NCBI GenBank assembly: GCA_016584305.1 | Contig: JACEEZ010018170.1 | Location: 486,193-550,192, forward strand | Length of the DNA stretch: 64,000 nt | Direction of reading: 5' to 3' | Source of the DNA: Chionoecetes opilio | Lineage: Eukaryota > Arthropoda > Malacostraca > Decapoda > Majidae | Shown: positions 52,875 through 63,548 of the stretch, piece after piece | Layout of the letters: each line of letters starts with the position of its first letter | Numbering within the stretch: position 1 is the stretch's first letter | Made by a program: the position numbers and the translations under genes | The notes under the pieces: model-generated | What the model saw: the letters and a program-made list of their open reading frames with translations, nothing else | Told to the model about the DNA's origin: nothing | Databases searched by the model: none

Positions 52875-55330
52875 CACTGGGGAACAATTTGAAGAAAAAA
52901 AAATTGTTGAGTTAGATTTTTGAGCTTATTTAGACTAAAATTGGCATGCTGATTCCAAATCTGTAGTCAGTTTTTTTCTAGCACGTCAAGTTTTTTCTCC
53001 ACAGCTTACCCTCCAGATAAGCAAAATTCCATTTGTGAGCTGTAGTAAAACTTGCCAGCTGATTACGATTTGACTCATCGAGGGCTATGTGGCAACTTGT
53101 TTGTGCAGTTACAATTGAGACAGTGCGGTGAGAGGTGTGTGCAGCTCCCAATAGGTCAGTACTATTAATATCTGCAAACAGAAAGCTAGGATAGTAGGAA
53201 TTAGGAGGATTTGTTATGGCTTTTCTCTTAACCTTGTAACAACATACCATTGTAATTTCTATTTCGTTTTATGCTGTTTTTTTTTTTTCAAAGCTTGTAA
53301 CTATTCCAGCTTAGTGTTTTATTTACATAGGTATATATTTCTTTTGTTTCAGATCATGTCTGCTCCTGCTACGTCTCGTCGTAAATGCCTAAACAACCCT
53401 GACTCCTTCTGCTATATATGTGGTAGTTTCACCATTCCAAGTCAGAGGGCAAGCATCAGCGTATTTGTCAAACAAGTATATTTCGCATATTTTAAAGTGA
53501 AACTCGGTGATCAAGACAAGCTATGGGCCCCTCACAAAGTGCGCAAGCAGTGTGTCGAGAGATTACGGATGTGGACCAAAGGAACACGTGAAAAGTTGGC
53601 ATTTGGTATCCCCATGGTTTGGCGAGAGCAAAAAGATCATTCCACAGACTGTTACTTTTGTTTAGGGAAAACATCAGGATTTAACAAGAAAAATAAAAGT
53701 AAAATAGAATATCCTAATCTACCGTCAGCTATAAGACCAATGCCTCATTCAGCTGAAATTCCAGTGCCAGTTTTCGAACAACTACCTCCTCTAGAAGATC
53801 TGAGTGATGTTGAAGAACGCAGTGACAGCAATGATGCAGATTTTGACATTCACGAGGATTCAGTTCGTAGGGGATTTGATCAGCACGAGTTGAATGATTT
53901 AGCACGTGATTTGGGCCTATCCAAAAAAGCTTCAGAAATACTAGCATCAAGACTGAACGAGAAAAACATACTTGAACAAGGAGTGAAGGTATCATACTTT
54001 CGAACCAGAGAAAGTACATTTCTGCAGTACTTTCGAAGTGCCAGCGGTTTTGTGTTTTGCCATAACATTCCTGGTTTACTGAAGGAATTAGGGCTTTCAA
54101 TCTACAATCCAAATGAATGGCGATTGTTTATTAATAGCTCAAAGCGGAGCTTGAAGTGTGTCCTTCTACACAATGGCAATTTGTTTGGCGCAGTCCCTAT
54201 TGGGCATTCGGTCTGTCTTCGTGAAGAATATGGAGATGTAAAGAGAGTCATTGAGTTATTGCAATATGACAAACACATTGGATCATCTGTGTTGACCTTA
54301 AAATGGTGTCCTTCCTTCTTGGTCAACAACGTGGATACACAAAGTATCCCTGCTTTCTCTGTATGTGGATAGCAGAGCTCGAGAGAAGCATTGGGTTCAG
54401 ACGAATTGGCCTCCGAGATCTGATCTTAAACCTGGAGATCCTAACTTGTACATGAGCCACTTGTTGACAGGAAGAAAATAATATTCCCACCTCTGCACAT
54501 AAAACTAGTCTCATGAAACAATTTGTAAAAGCATTGTCAACTGATGGCGACTGTTTGAAGTACATCATCTTGGCATTTCCTGGACTGTCAATTGAAAAAA
54601 TCAAGGCCGGTGTGTTTGATGGTCCACAAATTCGACAGCTCATCAAAGATGAACATTTCAACGGTACTATGTCAGACCTTGAAAAGAATGCTTGGCTATC
54701 ATTCAAAGACGTCGTCAGAACTTTCTTGGAAATACACGTGCAAGTAATTACACAGAAATTGCTCAGAAACTATTGGAGAGCTACAAAGCGCTTGGTTGCA
54801 ACATGAGTATTAAAGTACATTTTTTGCATAGCCATCTTGCCAACTTTCCGGAAAATCTTGGTGCTGCTAGCGACGAGCAAGGTGAACGATTTCACCAAGA
54901 TTTGAAGGTTATGGAAGAACGTTACCAGGGTAGATGGGATGTGCATATGATGGCTGACTATTGTTGGAGCATCAAACGCGATAGTCCTCAAGTTGAACAC
55001 TCCAGACAAAGCTATAAACGTAAATTTTTACCTTAACCTGCACACAATTATAGCCTTATCCTTTCTAAAAACATGATAATGTTAAATAAACATTCTATTC
55101 ATGCCTATTTCTTTCATTTTTCATTGTATGTTAACATTTGCAACTTTTTATAAAATAAGCACTGTTACTGTTATGTACAGTATTTTTCATATTTTTTAAG
55201 AAATCGAAAATCCTACAGTTCAAAAACTTGACGTGATAGAGAAAAACTGAGATCAGTTTTGGATTCAGCACCCAAAAATTACTTAATAACAAGTGTCAGA
55301 CCTAACTCAACAAAAATTTGTTCCCCAGTG
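52875..55330 (+). mobile_element. 2.46-kb DNA transposon, superfamily not identified
   Basis: The termini CACTGGGGAACAA..TTGTTGAGTTAG (left) and their inverse at 55290-55330 form ~35-bp terminal inverted repeats. Inner copies of a second inverted motif (tagcacgtcaagttttt / aaaaacttgacgtgata) lie 110 bp inside. Flanking bases are TAA on both sides. It encloses one broken gene. Confidence 0.75.
53356..55036 (+). pseudogene. Broken transposon-encoded protein (TIR element)
   Basis: Opens MSAPATSRRKCLNNPDSFCY with Cys pairs (CYIC, CYFC) suggesting an N-terminal zinc finger. The frame runs to a stop at 54372. The reading continues in other frames: YPCFLCMW, then after a lost base SRAREKHWVQ, then GDPNLYMSHLL and FLHSHLANFPENLGAASDEQ followed by GERFHQDLKVMEERYQG and MMADYCWSIKRDSP, ending at 55036. 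At least three frameshifts make it non-functional. I recall the HSH..FPENLG and GERFHQD wording from many arthropod transposon proteins, but cannot name the superfamily. Confidence 0.7.
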
Positions 55331-55688
55331 TAATAGGTAACTATCAATGGGGGGGGGGGTGCACCTGGGGAGGCACTATGGCGAAATACGCTTGCCAAGC
55401 GAAGGTCAGGGCCCCAGGGGCACTCTGATGCTACATAGAAGGGTGTTAGGGCATATCGGCAGTCAAAGGTCCAAATAGATTACGGCAGCCATGGCCAGTG
55501 GGGGGGGGGGGGGGGCTCCGGATTTTCATGGGGGGGCACATGCCCTCCCGTAGCTACGCCACTGGCTATAGCCAATCTGACGTTATATAAGGTAGAATGA
55601 TAACGAGGCAACAGCCATTACTTTGCAGGGAGGACTAAACCTCAAATTATACGTAAGCTCTCACTCCCTCCCTAACCTCTTCCACTCA

Positions 55689-55850
55689 CAGTGGCGCCGC
55701 CAGGACATGGTGACTGAGGTGGCCAAGGTTGAACACAGATCTAGTGTGGGGTGGCCATGTCATAGCTATTCAAAAAATGGCTGAATTTTCATTCTGACTC
55801 AGATCTAGGGTGGCCAAAGAGATTTCAGCCACCCCCTAGATCCACCACTG
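55689..55850. mobile_element. Short hAT-like MITE
   Basis: Ends cagtggcg and ccaccactg; inner arms agatctag..ggtggcca pair with tggccaaag..ctagatcc. The flanks tccactca and cccactca are a near-perfect 8-bp target duplication. Confidence 0.55.
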
Positions 55851-56508
55851 CCCACTCATTCCTCTCACTCTCTCTCCCACTCCATCTCTTTCTCTCTCTA
55901 CTACCTTGCACTGCAGAAATATGAAGAAAAGCAATAAAATAAAGCGTTGTTTGGCCAAAAATCCTCGTCCTCCTCCCAGCTGCCTGCACACACACACGTC
56001 CTGACTGCTTGCCGGCTCGCTCACGACTGTCGCTCGTATCGAATTACTCAAGGAACTCAACTCTGCTTCGAAACACTAAATAAACCTTTCCCTTATTTAT
56101 TTTAACGCCCTTACATGTTGACCTTTGACCAATATTTTTTGACCTGTAACGTTATCTAAGGCTTAAATGTTAGTAAATGTTGTTAGTAATAGTGTTGGTA
56201 ATTTTGGTATAGTTTTTTTGTATTTTCTTGAAAGTTTATATTGATAGGGATCGTTAGAACTTCGAACTCGTTAACAACGTCCCAGAGGATTGTGGGTAGG
56301 ATGTCTTTTTTTGCTACGTAGTTTGTGGATTGTTAAAGGACTGCTTTGTAAGCAATGGCGTAGCTAGGTATCTATCAATAGCGGGGAGGGGGGCACTAGG
56401 CAAGCGGTGATTGAGTGAGTGAGGGCGTGGGTGGGTAGATGAGTTAGTAGGTGTGTGAGTAAATAAGTAGTATAAGTGAGTACGTTGGTGGGTTGATGAA
56501 TACTTGAG

Positions 56509-56512
<4 letters not shown>

Positions 56513-56567
<55 letters not shown>

Positions 56568-56568
56568 T
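56513..56568. repeat. (GA)n microsatellite
   Basis: About 55 bp of GA repeats. Confidence 0.95.
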
Positions 56569-56839
56569 TGTGTGTGTGATGATTATACGTCTAACATGAG
56601 TAGCTATATAATAATGGTTATCTCAATTGTTGATTTTGTTTATGAAATTAAGCCTAATGTTGGAGAGGTACGAAATAATACAGAATTTCATTACGGAAAT
56701 CAACCGTACTATATTTTTTTTATAGTAATAAATATTCAGGTAAGAACAAAATCACGCTACTGTATTATCTGCAGTTCGAATTACGAAAAATATTACCGCA
56801 TCGTGTCATTATTTTCGTACTACATGCCCTGGCGGTGTA

Positions 56840-56841
<2 letters not shown>

Positions 56842-56891
<50 letters not shown>
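56842..56891. repeat. (TG)n microsatellite
   Basis: About 48 bp of TG repeats. Similar TG tracts lie at 7832-7880 and 62741-62960, and CA at 60301-60325. Confidence 0.95.
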
Positions 56892-56892
<1 letters not shown>

Positions 56893-57726
56893 ATTTAAGT
56901 AATTGATATTTAGAGATGTATAAATAGAAAAACATATTCATCTTAATTCCGGTATTCCTTGAATTTCTCGCAATATTTCTGATTTCATATTTTTCAATCA
57001 TTATTTTCTATGTTATTGTGCCTCTACAAAGGAAATGGGCCATAATTATACACCCATTATTACTGACATTAGACAACGTGAATTTTGGAGTTGATAGTAT
57101 TGTAAGTCAATACATGGCTTAGAAAACATTAATTACAAACATTTATCCCTGGAAATATTAAATAATGCATATTTATATTATATTCCATGTTAAGGTTGAG
57201 GAGCACGTGAGCACTGTATGTTCCTACACAGGACGAGAAAGGTTGAGAACCACTGTAACAAGACACGCGGTATCAGAGCACGCGGGAGTCTCATGATGGT
57301 AGCTACAGCCTCTTTCAAGAGACCCTAGTCTACCCCCCCCCCCCCCTCCCCTTAAGTACCGCCCCGGGAGTATTTCACCGCGGCGCAGGTGTCTGACTCC
57401 CAACTCCTACATAAATATACATATTTGAAGGAGATATACTTATACAATATCTTGTTTAATTTTTTTTAGAAAAATTGCCATATCTAATTTTATATTCTAA
57501 AAAAATATTGACTCGCATTCCATTATATTTATTTTCAATTGAAGTAGACTTACATCCATGTAGGCCTATATATTTTCGTGAAATATTGACATATATCCGA
57601 TTTTTGTATTTTAGAAACATTTGACGGATCTCATATTTACATTTTCAAAAAATATAGGCATATATGACATTTCTATATCTTAATAAAACATAACTTGTAA
57701 CCTATTGTCATATTTTCATAGCACAG

Positions 57727-58429
57727 ACCGGCGCAAGAAGACCGCTACCGTGGCCGCCCCTGGAGCCAACTCCAAGGATCAGGACTCATTGTCAGAGCTG
57801 GGCACTAAATACATTGAATGTATTTAATACTAAATACTAAATACATGGGAGAAATGTATTTAGATACTAAATACTAAATACATTTTACGAATGTATTTAA
57901 ATACTAAATACTAAATACATCAATTGTATTTAAGTACATTTCTAAATACATTTTAAATCCACACAAACTTTAACATGTCGGAAAAAAATGAATTTCCTTT
58001 TGATTTCCTTAGATTTTGGGTTTCCTTAGAAATTTCCTTCTCAGGCTTAAATTTCCTTGCAATCAGGACATTTCCTTGGCAGTGGAAACACTGGTTCACT
58101 GTAACATCAGGGTTGCCAGATAGTTGGGCGGGTTTATGGCCAAATTAACTGATAAAAAAGTATTTACATTTTTATATTATATGTATTTAAATACAATGTA
58201 TTTAAATACTCATAAAAGTATTTAAATACTGTATTTAAGCACATGACAACCAATGTATTTATAAATACATTTATAAATACACAAATGTATTTAAATACAA
58301 TTGTATTTAAATACTGCCCAGCTCTGCTCATTGTACACAACACTAACAAACCGTAATGAAAAAAAAATTCCCCGTATAGTTGCACACCTAGGAGGTTTGG
58401 CATGCAGTTATGGAGTATCGAGTAAATGA
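57727..58429 (+). pseudogene. Possible coding exon interrupted by a hAT-type MITE
   Basis: After an acceptor-like cacag, 57727-57792 reads RRKKTATVAAPGANSKDQDS. If the MITE and one target copy are removed, the same frame continues through YTTLTNRNEKKIPRIVAHLG and GLACSYGVSSK to TGA at 58429. The GC-rich, basic first part looks exonic. No family is recognised and no other exon was found. Confidence 0.35.
57793..58326. mobile_element. hAT-type MITE with perfect 8-bp target duplication
   Basis: Begins CAGAGCTGGGCA and ends TGCCCAGCTCTG, flanked by CTCATTGT on both sides (57785-57792, 58327-58334). The interior is largely made of aaatactaaatac / tgtatttaaatac repeats forming palindromes. Confidence 0.9.
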
Positions 58430-58475
58430 AAATGCTGCGGGTTAGGCTGCGTTACTGAAGGAAGGGTGACATAAA

Positions 58476-58688
58476 TTAATATAAATTAAGTTCTCCCAGG
58501 CCTGGGATGATGGAGTCTCCAAATGCGGGAATGACTCCAGCTATGATCAGACACAGTCTTGTGCGGGGCAACCCAGGGTCAGTGAACCCCTCTCGGAGAT
58601 GGATGCTGCCATTGTGCTGCTTCACCAGTAATACCTGTGGGAGAACGGCTCCCAGAGGCTCGCAGTGAAGCCCTGTGACGGCAGCCAT
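58476..58688 (-). CDS. Small hypothetical frame, possibly a first exon
   Basis: Minus-strand ATG in an excellent context (cgccATGGC), preceded by GC-rich promoter-like sequence. It reads MAAVTGLHCEPLGAVLPQ, then LLVKQHNGSIHLREGF and a hydrophobic LCLIIAGVIPAFGDSI. A donor-like CAG-gtatta follows codon 18. I do not recognise a family. It could be a short exon, a small membrane protein or chance. Confidence 0.3.
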   Translation of the reverse strand: MAAVTGLHCEPLGAVLPQVLLVKQHNGSIHLREGFTDPGLPRTRLCLIIAGVIPAFGDSIIPGLGELNLY

Positions 58689-59397
58689 GGCGCGCCCAGG
58701 GAGGCGAGGCGAAGCGGCCTAGCGACGCATGCTGTTAGGCGCATCATCGGCAATGTGTGGCCGCCGCCCCTTCATGGATTTATCTAGTCTCAAAAGTCTT
58801 GAATTGAAACTGCTATGCCATGACAGACTATTGAGTCTTAGTTCAGAGCACTAGAGTTGACCTCATCCGGTGTCATTCTACGCACTCACACAGCTCGATG
58901 ACTCCTCTTGAAAGGCTGAGAGGATGAACAGCCGACTATCTGTGTAAGGTGCTTCAAAGGACCAGGAAATACTTAGCTAAATATTCACAGGCTTATCCCC
59001 TGAACTCTGCTACCCTCAGCCTCAGGAGCAGTGGGAAGCGTACCTGCTGGTGACGCTCTATTGACGTAATAACTGGGTTAGGAAACCCCAAAAGTTCCGC
59101 TAAGTTATCATAATCCACTCATGCGTGTGTTAAAAACCTTGGATGCTTCGGCGCCAAACCTCAGGGTGGGGATGATAAACTGCCAGCAGATCAATAACAC
59201 AGGCCAAGCACTCTTATCTAGCACCACTATACGCATCCGGAACCCAAGCAGTGATGAGAGCGTGACAACTTCTCCTCGACAACCATGGTGCACCCACCTG
59301 ACGCGGCTCCCACGCTCAAGTGTGGCCAAGTAGTCTACGTCGTCCCACACCTTATACAACCAGCCACATGGCCGAAATTCAGGTTGGCTTGTATACA

Positions 59398-59405
59398 TAT
59401 ATAAA
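59398..59405 (+). promoter_or_regulatory. TATA box of the lipocalin gene
   Basis: TATATAAA 92 bp upstream of the lipocalin ATG. The leader then repeats gctgagccctcgatactgttt twice (second copy with one difference). Position suits a start site near 59430. Confidence 0.5.
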
Positions 59406-59496
59406 CGATGAGCCTCCACTGTTCCCCTAAGCTAGTACACAACGCTGAGCCCTCGATACTGTTTGCACGCTGAACCCTCGATACTGTTTATACGCG

Positions 59497-62400
59497 ATGC
59501 TGCGACTGTTGCTGTGTGTGGCGGGTTTCGGCCTGTGTCTCGGCCAAGTCCTGAAACCTGGCCGATGCCCTGAATTCACCTCCAAGACAGACTTTGAAGT
59601 GCAGCCGGTAAGAGTTAATTAATACCCTTATTCTCTCCGTCTTACAATAGTTGGTGTAACTTTGCAGACTAGAGAAAAGAAAGTATTACTTACACGCCAA
59701 ATGGCTTTCAATACTTCTTGATGCAGTATTGTGCCTGTCAATCATAGACTTTACCCGCACCTCATCAGCAATAACAAAAGCGTGGCAAAATCAGCCAAAG
59801 CGTAGGTATTGCCGCTTCTCAACATAGCTTAGCATAGCATAGCAGCCTCTGAGGACATTGGTTTCTCTCGTTGTGTGATTTCAGGGATGGGAAGTGATGC
59901 TGTTTGATGTTGATGTTCAATTTGTGCTCATGTAGCTTTGTAGGGATGCGACCTCGGTATTCACTGGTTGTTTTACGTTGTAGTAGTTTGTCATTTCCTA
60001 TTCATATGATGGGGAATGTATTTTTTTCGTATCTCATTTATTATATTAGTTTGATTATGTTGTGACTCGGGTATTTGCTCTCTCTCCACTACAGTACCTG
60101 GGCAAGTGGTTGGAGATCGCGCGATTCCCCACCACGTATCAGGTGGACCAGACCTGCAACTTCGCCGAGTACTCAGACAGAGGTGAGTCTGCAGCGCTAC
60201 TGCTGACTTGCTGAGCTGACCTGCTGATGTGTATCTTCAACTAACTATCACATCAATGAATGAACTGAACATGCATTAAACTTTCCCGAACAATTGGCCT
60301 CACACACACACACACACACACACACGCTGTCTGGGTCTTTAGTCACTTGTCTTCTCTTATTCTGTCTTTTTATATCTTTCTCTTTCTTTCCTCTTATTTC
60401 CTCTTATTAACGATACCCTTAAGAGCCAGCGGGTGGTCTTGCCGGCAGGTGATGGCACCGTCGGGGTCCACAACGCGGGACTGGAGGCTGACGGGAGCTT
60501 TACGGAAATCTTTGGCTACGTGGAGCTAACAGACACGCCGGGCTCTCTCGCCCTACACTTGGAAGGAGGTAAGAACATAAGAAAATAAGGAAGCTACAAC
60601 AGGTCGCGAGACCTACACGAGGTAGTTCCTGTTACTTAACACTACCTACATCCACCTATCATCCCCATCCATGAATTTATCCAGCCTCCTTTTAAGCTCC
60701 ATAATGACTCAGAACTAACTATCTGACGACTGAGTCCATTCCAATCATTTACCACCCTATTTGTGAACCAGTTTTTCCGATAAGTCAGCCACGTACTTAA
60801 AACAGGGCATTCACGTACTCGCTATTCAAGAATTGTGAGTTTAACATATTTACTCACTCCTTAGCTGAATACGAATACGAATCAAAAAGAAAAGATTGAA
60901 AGATAGCAAGATGGGATAGTAGGAAGTAGTAAGGGGGAGGAAGAGAAGCTGAGTATTAGTAGTTAGTTACGGTAGTTAGCTATTTTGTTAGTTAGTGCTA
61001 GTTTTATTATAGTTTTATTTGCACCTGTGCCTTGTGGAATACCACAAGCGCCGCGACATCCCTGCGGTGTTCCAGTGAGTCGAGCCGGTCTCGACTCACT
61101 GCAGGAACACCGCAGGGACGTCGCGGCGCTTGTGGTATTCCACAAGGCACAGGTGCAGGGAGTGCCGCACCTGGCTGGGTTACGACAGCCTCCGAGAATC
61201 GCCACACGAAGCACGAGAACGGTGCTTACCAGTGGTGATGCAGTGGAGGTGCCGCGTTCCCGTGCCAGCCAGCACTAACGCACCTTTGTGGGCCGCGTCT
61301 CCAGAATGTGGAACACTTTCACGGCCGCTGTCCCTCACATCCAGGAGACGAACACACAAAGTGTAAAGTTGGCGGCCAATCGGTGGAGACTGTCGAAGCC
61401 CACTCCGCTGACGCTAGTGATACTGTGACACTAGTGACAGCAACAGTGCCTCAACAAACATTTTAGTGATGCTTATATGTATATAGTGCTAGTTTTTTAG
61501 GTCTTTGTATTTATGTGTATATAGCTATATTTACTTGCCCTTAAGATAGGTAGCACACGACAGTGCACCTTTGGGCTTCATGTATATGTATGTTTAAATA
61601 AAAAAAAAAAAAATAATAGTTAGTTAGACCAGTTAGTAGTAGTGTGCTTGAGGTGAGAAAGTAGGCACGTGCATGGTTCGTCTTATCCCCCACACGCGTC
61701 CTGTACTCCACTAAGGTTTCATCGCATTGCACTAATTTTTTTTAAGCTTCCCGTGGCTTCCCTCAGAGCCTCTCTTCCCGCTTCGCTCTCCTCCCCTCCC
61801 CTTGTGTACTAGTTCTTCAAGTGTTCTACCGCAGGGTTCTTCAAAGTACGGGTCGTGACCCAATACTGGGTCGCAAGCCTTTGCTCAGTGGGTCGCCACA
61901 TCGTAAACTGATAATTATATAATCAATATGTGTAATGCATTAATAAGAGAGAGAGTAAGAGATTGATTGATTTAATGCCTAAAAAGATGAATGTGCCAGA
62001 AGAGAGTAAGAGAGAGAGAGAGAATGCTGATGGGAGAAGGCAGGACTTGTACGCATCATTTTCACTGGTCAGTCAATTAATACAATTTTTCTCTACTTAC
62101 GTAGTTACAATTTACAGAACACTTCTACATATTTTGTAAATACTTTCAATAGATAAAATTTAGATTGGCACACTCAAACATATGCAATTATTTTGAATGC
62201 ATAGATGCATGTATGTATGTATATATGTATGCAGATTTATATGCATATGTATGTATGTAATTGTAAAAAATATATCACATCGGAAAGAGAAAGCAGCTAC
62301 AGACGTATAATAGGGTCGTGAATGTAATGCATAAAATTAAACTGGGTCGCGATGAAAAAAGTTTCAAGAACACTTCTACCGCATACCATTCTCCCCCTCG

Positions 62401-62509
62401 CCCTTCTCAGCTCTCACCACCCCACCCCCTTCCCTCTCACCGCTAAATTTTACCTCCAATATAGATAACTGGAAAGTAAGCTCATTCCCCTGCTACAGCT
62501 TCCACGTCT

Positions 62510-62551
<42 letters not shown>

Positions 62552-62787
62552 TAGTAGCTAGTAAGGCGCTGGTCTTATATTAGTGCTCCCAAACATCCCT
62601 CTATGTATATTGTATAACTAACGTCATACTGCGCACGTGTCTCTAGTGCTATTCCTAGTACTGTGTACGTCACTCCCTTCCTCATTTACATAATCTCGTT
62701 ATCCTAGATTCCACCCTCACCACTCTGCCTACATCCGTGCACGTGTGTGTGTGTGTGTGTGCGTGGTGTGTGTGTGTGTGTGTGCTC

Positions 62788-62845
<58 letters not shown>

Positions 62846-63310
62846 TCATTGTGTATGTGTGTGTGTTGTGTGTATCGTGTGTGTGTGCTGTGGTGTGTCC
62901 TGTGTCTGTGTGTGTCCTCTCTCTGTGTGTGTGTGTGTGTCCTCTCTGGTGTGGTGCGTGTGTGTGACTGTGTGTGTCCTCCTCTGTGTGTGCGTGCGTG
63001 TTTCCTCCTCACCCAGCCGTCCCCTCTGCCACAGTTCCCTTCGTGGGCGCCGTGGTGTGCTGGGACGGGTCCGTCGGTCCTCCTCACCAGCCGTCCTCTG
63101 CCACTTCCCTTCTCGCTACGAGCTGCTGGGCCTACGAGACCACGCTGCTGACTCTGCGACCTGCAGTGCGACATGGAGCAGGCGTGGGTGCTCGGCCGCC
63201 GCGTCCTCGCCTCCCACGAGATCGAGCTGGCACTCTCCGCCTTCAAACAATGGGGCATCGATATCGAGCCCTTCCAGTTCACACAACAACATAATTGCAC
63301 TTTGCCATGA
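59497..63310 (+). CDS. Secreted lipocalin, apolipoprotein D-like (3' part uncertain)
   Basis: Exons 59497-59607, 60095-60182 and 60449-60568 are in phase. Exon 1 starts MLRLLLCVAGFGLCLGQ, a signal peptide, then PGRCPEF. Exon 2 begins YLGKWLEIARFPTTYQ, the lipocalin GxW signature, with CNFAEYS. Exon 3 gives LEADGSFTEIFGYVEL. A C-terminal exon 63167-63310 reads CDMEQAWVLGRRVLASHEIE to CTLP and stop, like the last strand/helix of ApoD. The exon(s) for the DYxxYxLVYSC region are not convincingly found. Sequence at 63036-63166 (SLLATSCWAYETTLLTL) may be part, but needs a frame change, and the segment before it is duplicated. The family binds small hydrophobic ligands extracellularly. The exon 3 donor abuts a CR1 tail. 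Confidence 0.7.
60570..60780 (-). mobile_element. CR1-type LINE 3' end fused to a splice donor
   Basis: The lipocalin exon 3 end GAAGGAG is followed at once by gtaagaacataagaaaataa, the antisense CR1 tail, exactly as at TRAPPC2 exon 2. It extends to ccagtttttccgat in ORF2. Confidence 0.88.
61018..61390 (+). mobile_element. LINE ORF2 C-terminal remnant with a 65-bp palindromic 5' end
   Basis: Plus translation from 61100: HRRDVAALVVFHKAQVQGVP, GLRQPPRIATRSTRTVL, then a stop in place of Gln, and RVSRMWNTFTAAVPHIQE. This is typical retroelement ORF2 C-terminal wording. Its first 66 bp (61091-61156) are repeated inverted at 61021-61084 with one mismatch and a 3-bp gap. Confidence 0.75.
61832..62373. 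mobile_element. hAT-type MITE
   Basis: The target duplication TTCTACCG occurs at 61824-61831 and 62374-62381. Ends CAGGGTTCTTCAAAG and gtttcaagaacac are imperfect inverted repeats; inner gggtcgtgacccaat pairs with actgggtcgcgat. Non-coding. An antisense Jockey tail (ttgatttaatgcc) lies inside near 61965-62000. Confidence 0.75.
62514..62550. repeat. (AGT)n microsatellite
   Basis: About 12 AGT units. Confidence 0.95.
62741..62998. repeat. (TG)n-rich microsatellite
   Basis: About 250 bp of interrupted TG repeats in a lipocalin intron. Cys/Val and Thr/His reading frames over it are artefacts. Confidence 0.95.
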
Positions 63311-63548
63311 ACATAAGAACATAAGACATAAGAAAATAAGGAAGCTACAAGAGGCCGTGAGACCTACACGAGGTAGTTCCTGTTACTTAACTCCACCTAC
63401 ATCCACCTCTCTTCCCTATCCATGAATTTATCCAAACTCCTTTTAAAGATCCCTATAGACTCCGCATTGACCACCTGACGACTGAGTCCATTCCAATCAT
63501 TCACCACCCTATTTGTGAACCAGTTTCTCCCTATTTCCTGTAGTTACT
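63308..63548 (-). mobile_element. CR1-type LINE 3' end directly after the lipocalin stop
   Basis: Antisense tail acataagaacataagacata begins at the TGA of the lipocalin frame. The body runs to accagtttctccctatttcc. Confidence 0.8.

Noticed and set aside
53729..54112. Minus-strand frames across the transposon gene
   Set aside because: They are shadows of the plus-strand transposon protein.
62704..63425. Long Cys/Val and His/Thr open frames
   Set aside because: They translate a (TG)n tract; only the separate 63167-63310 frame shows lipocalin wording.
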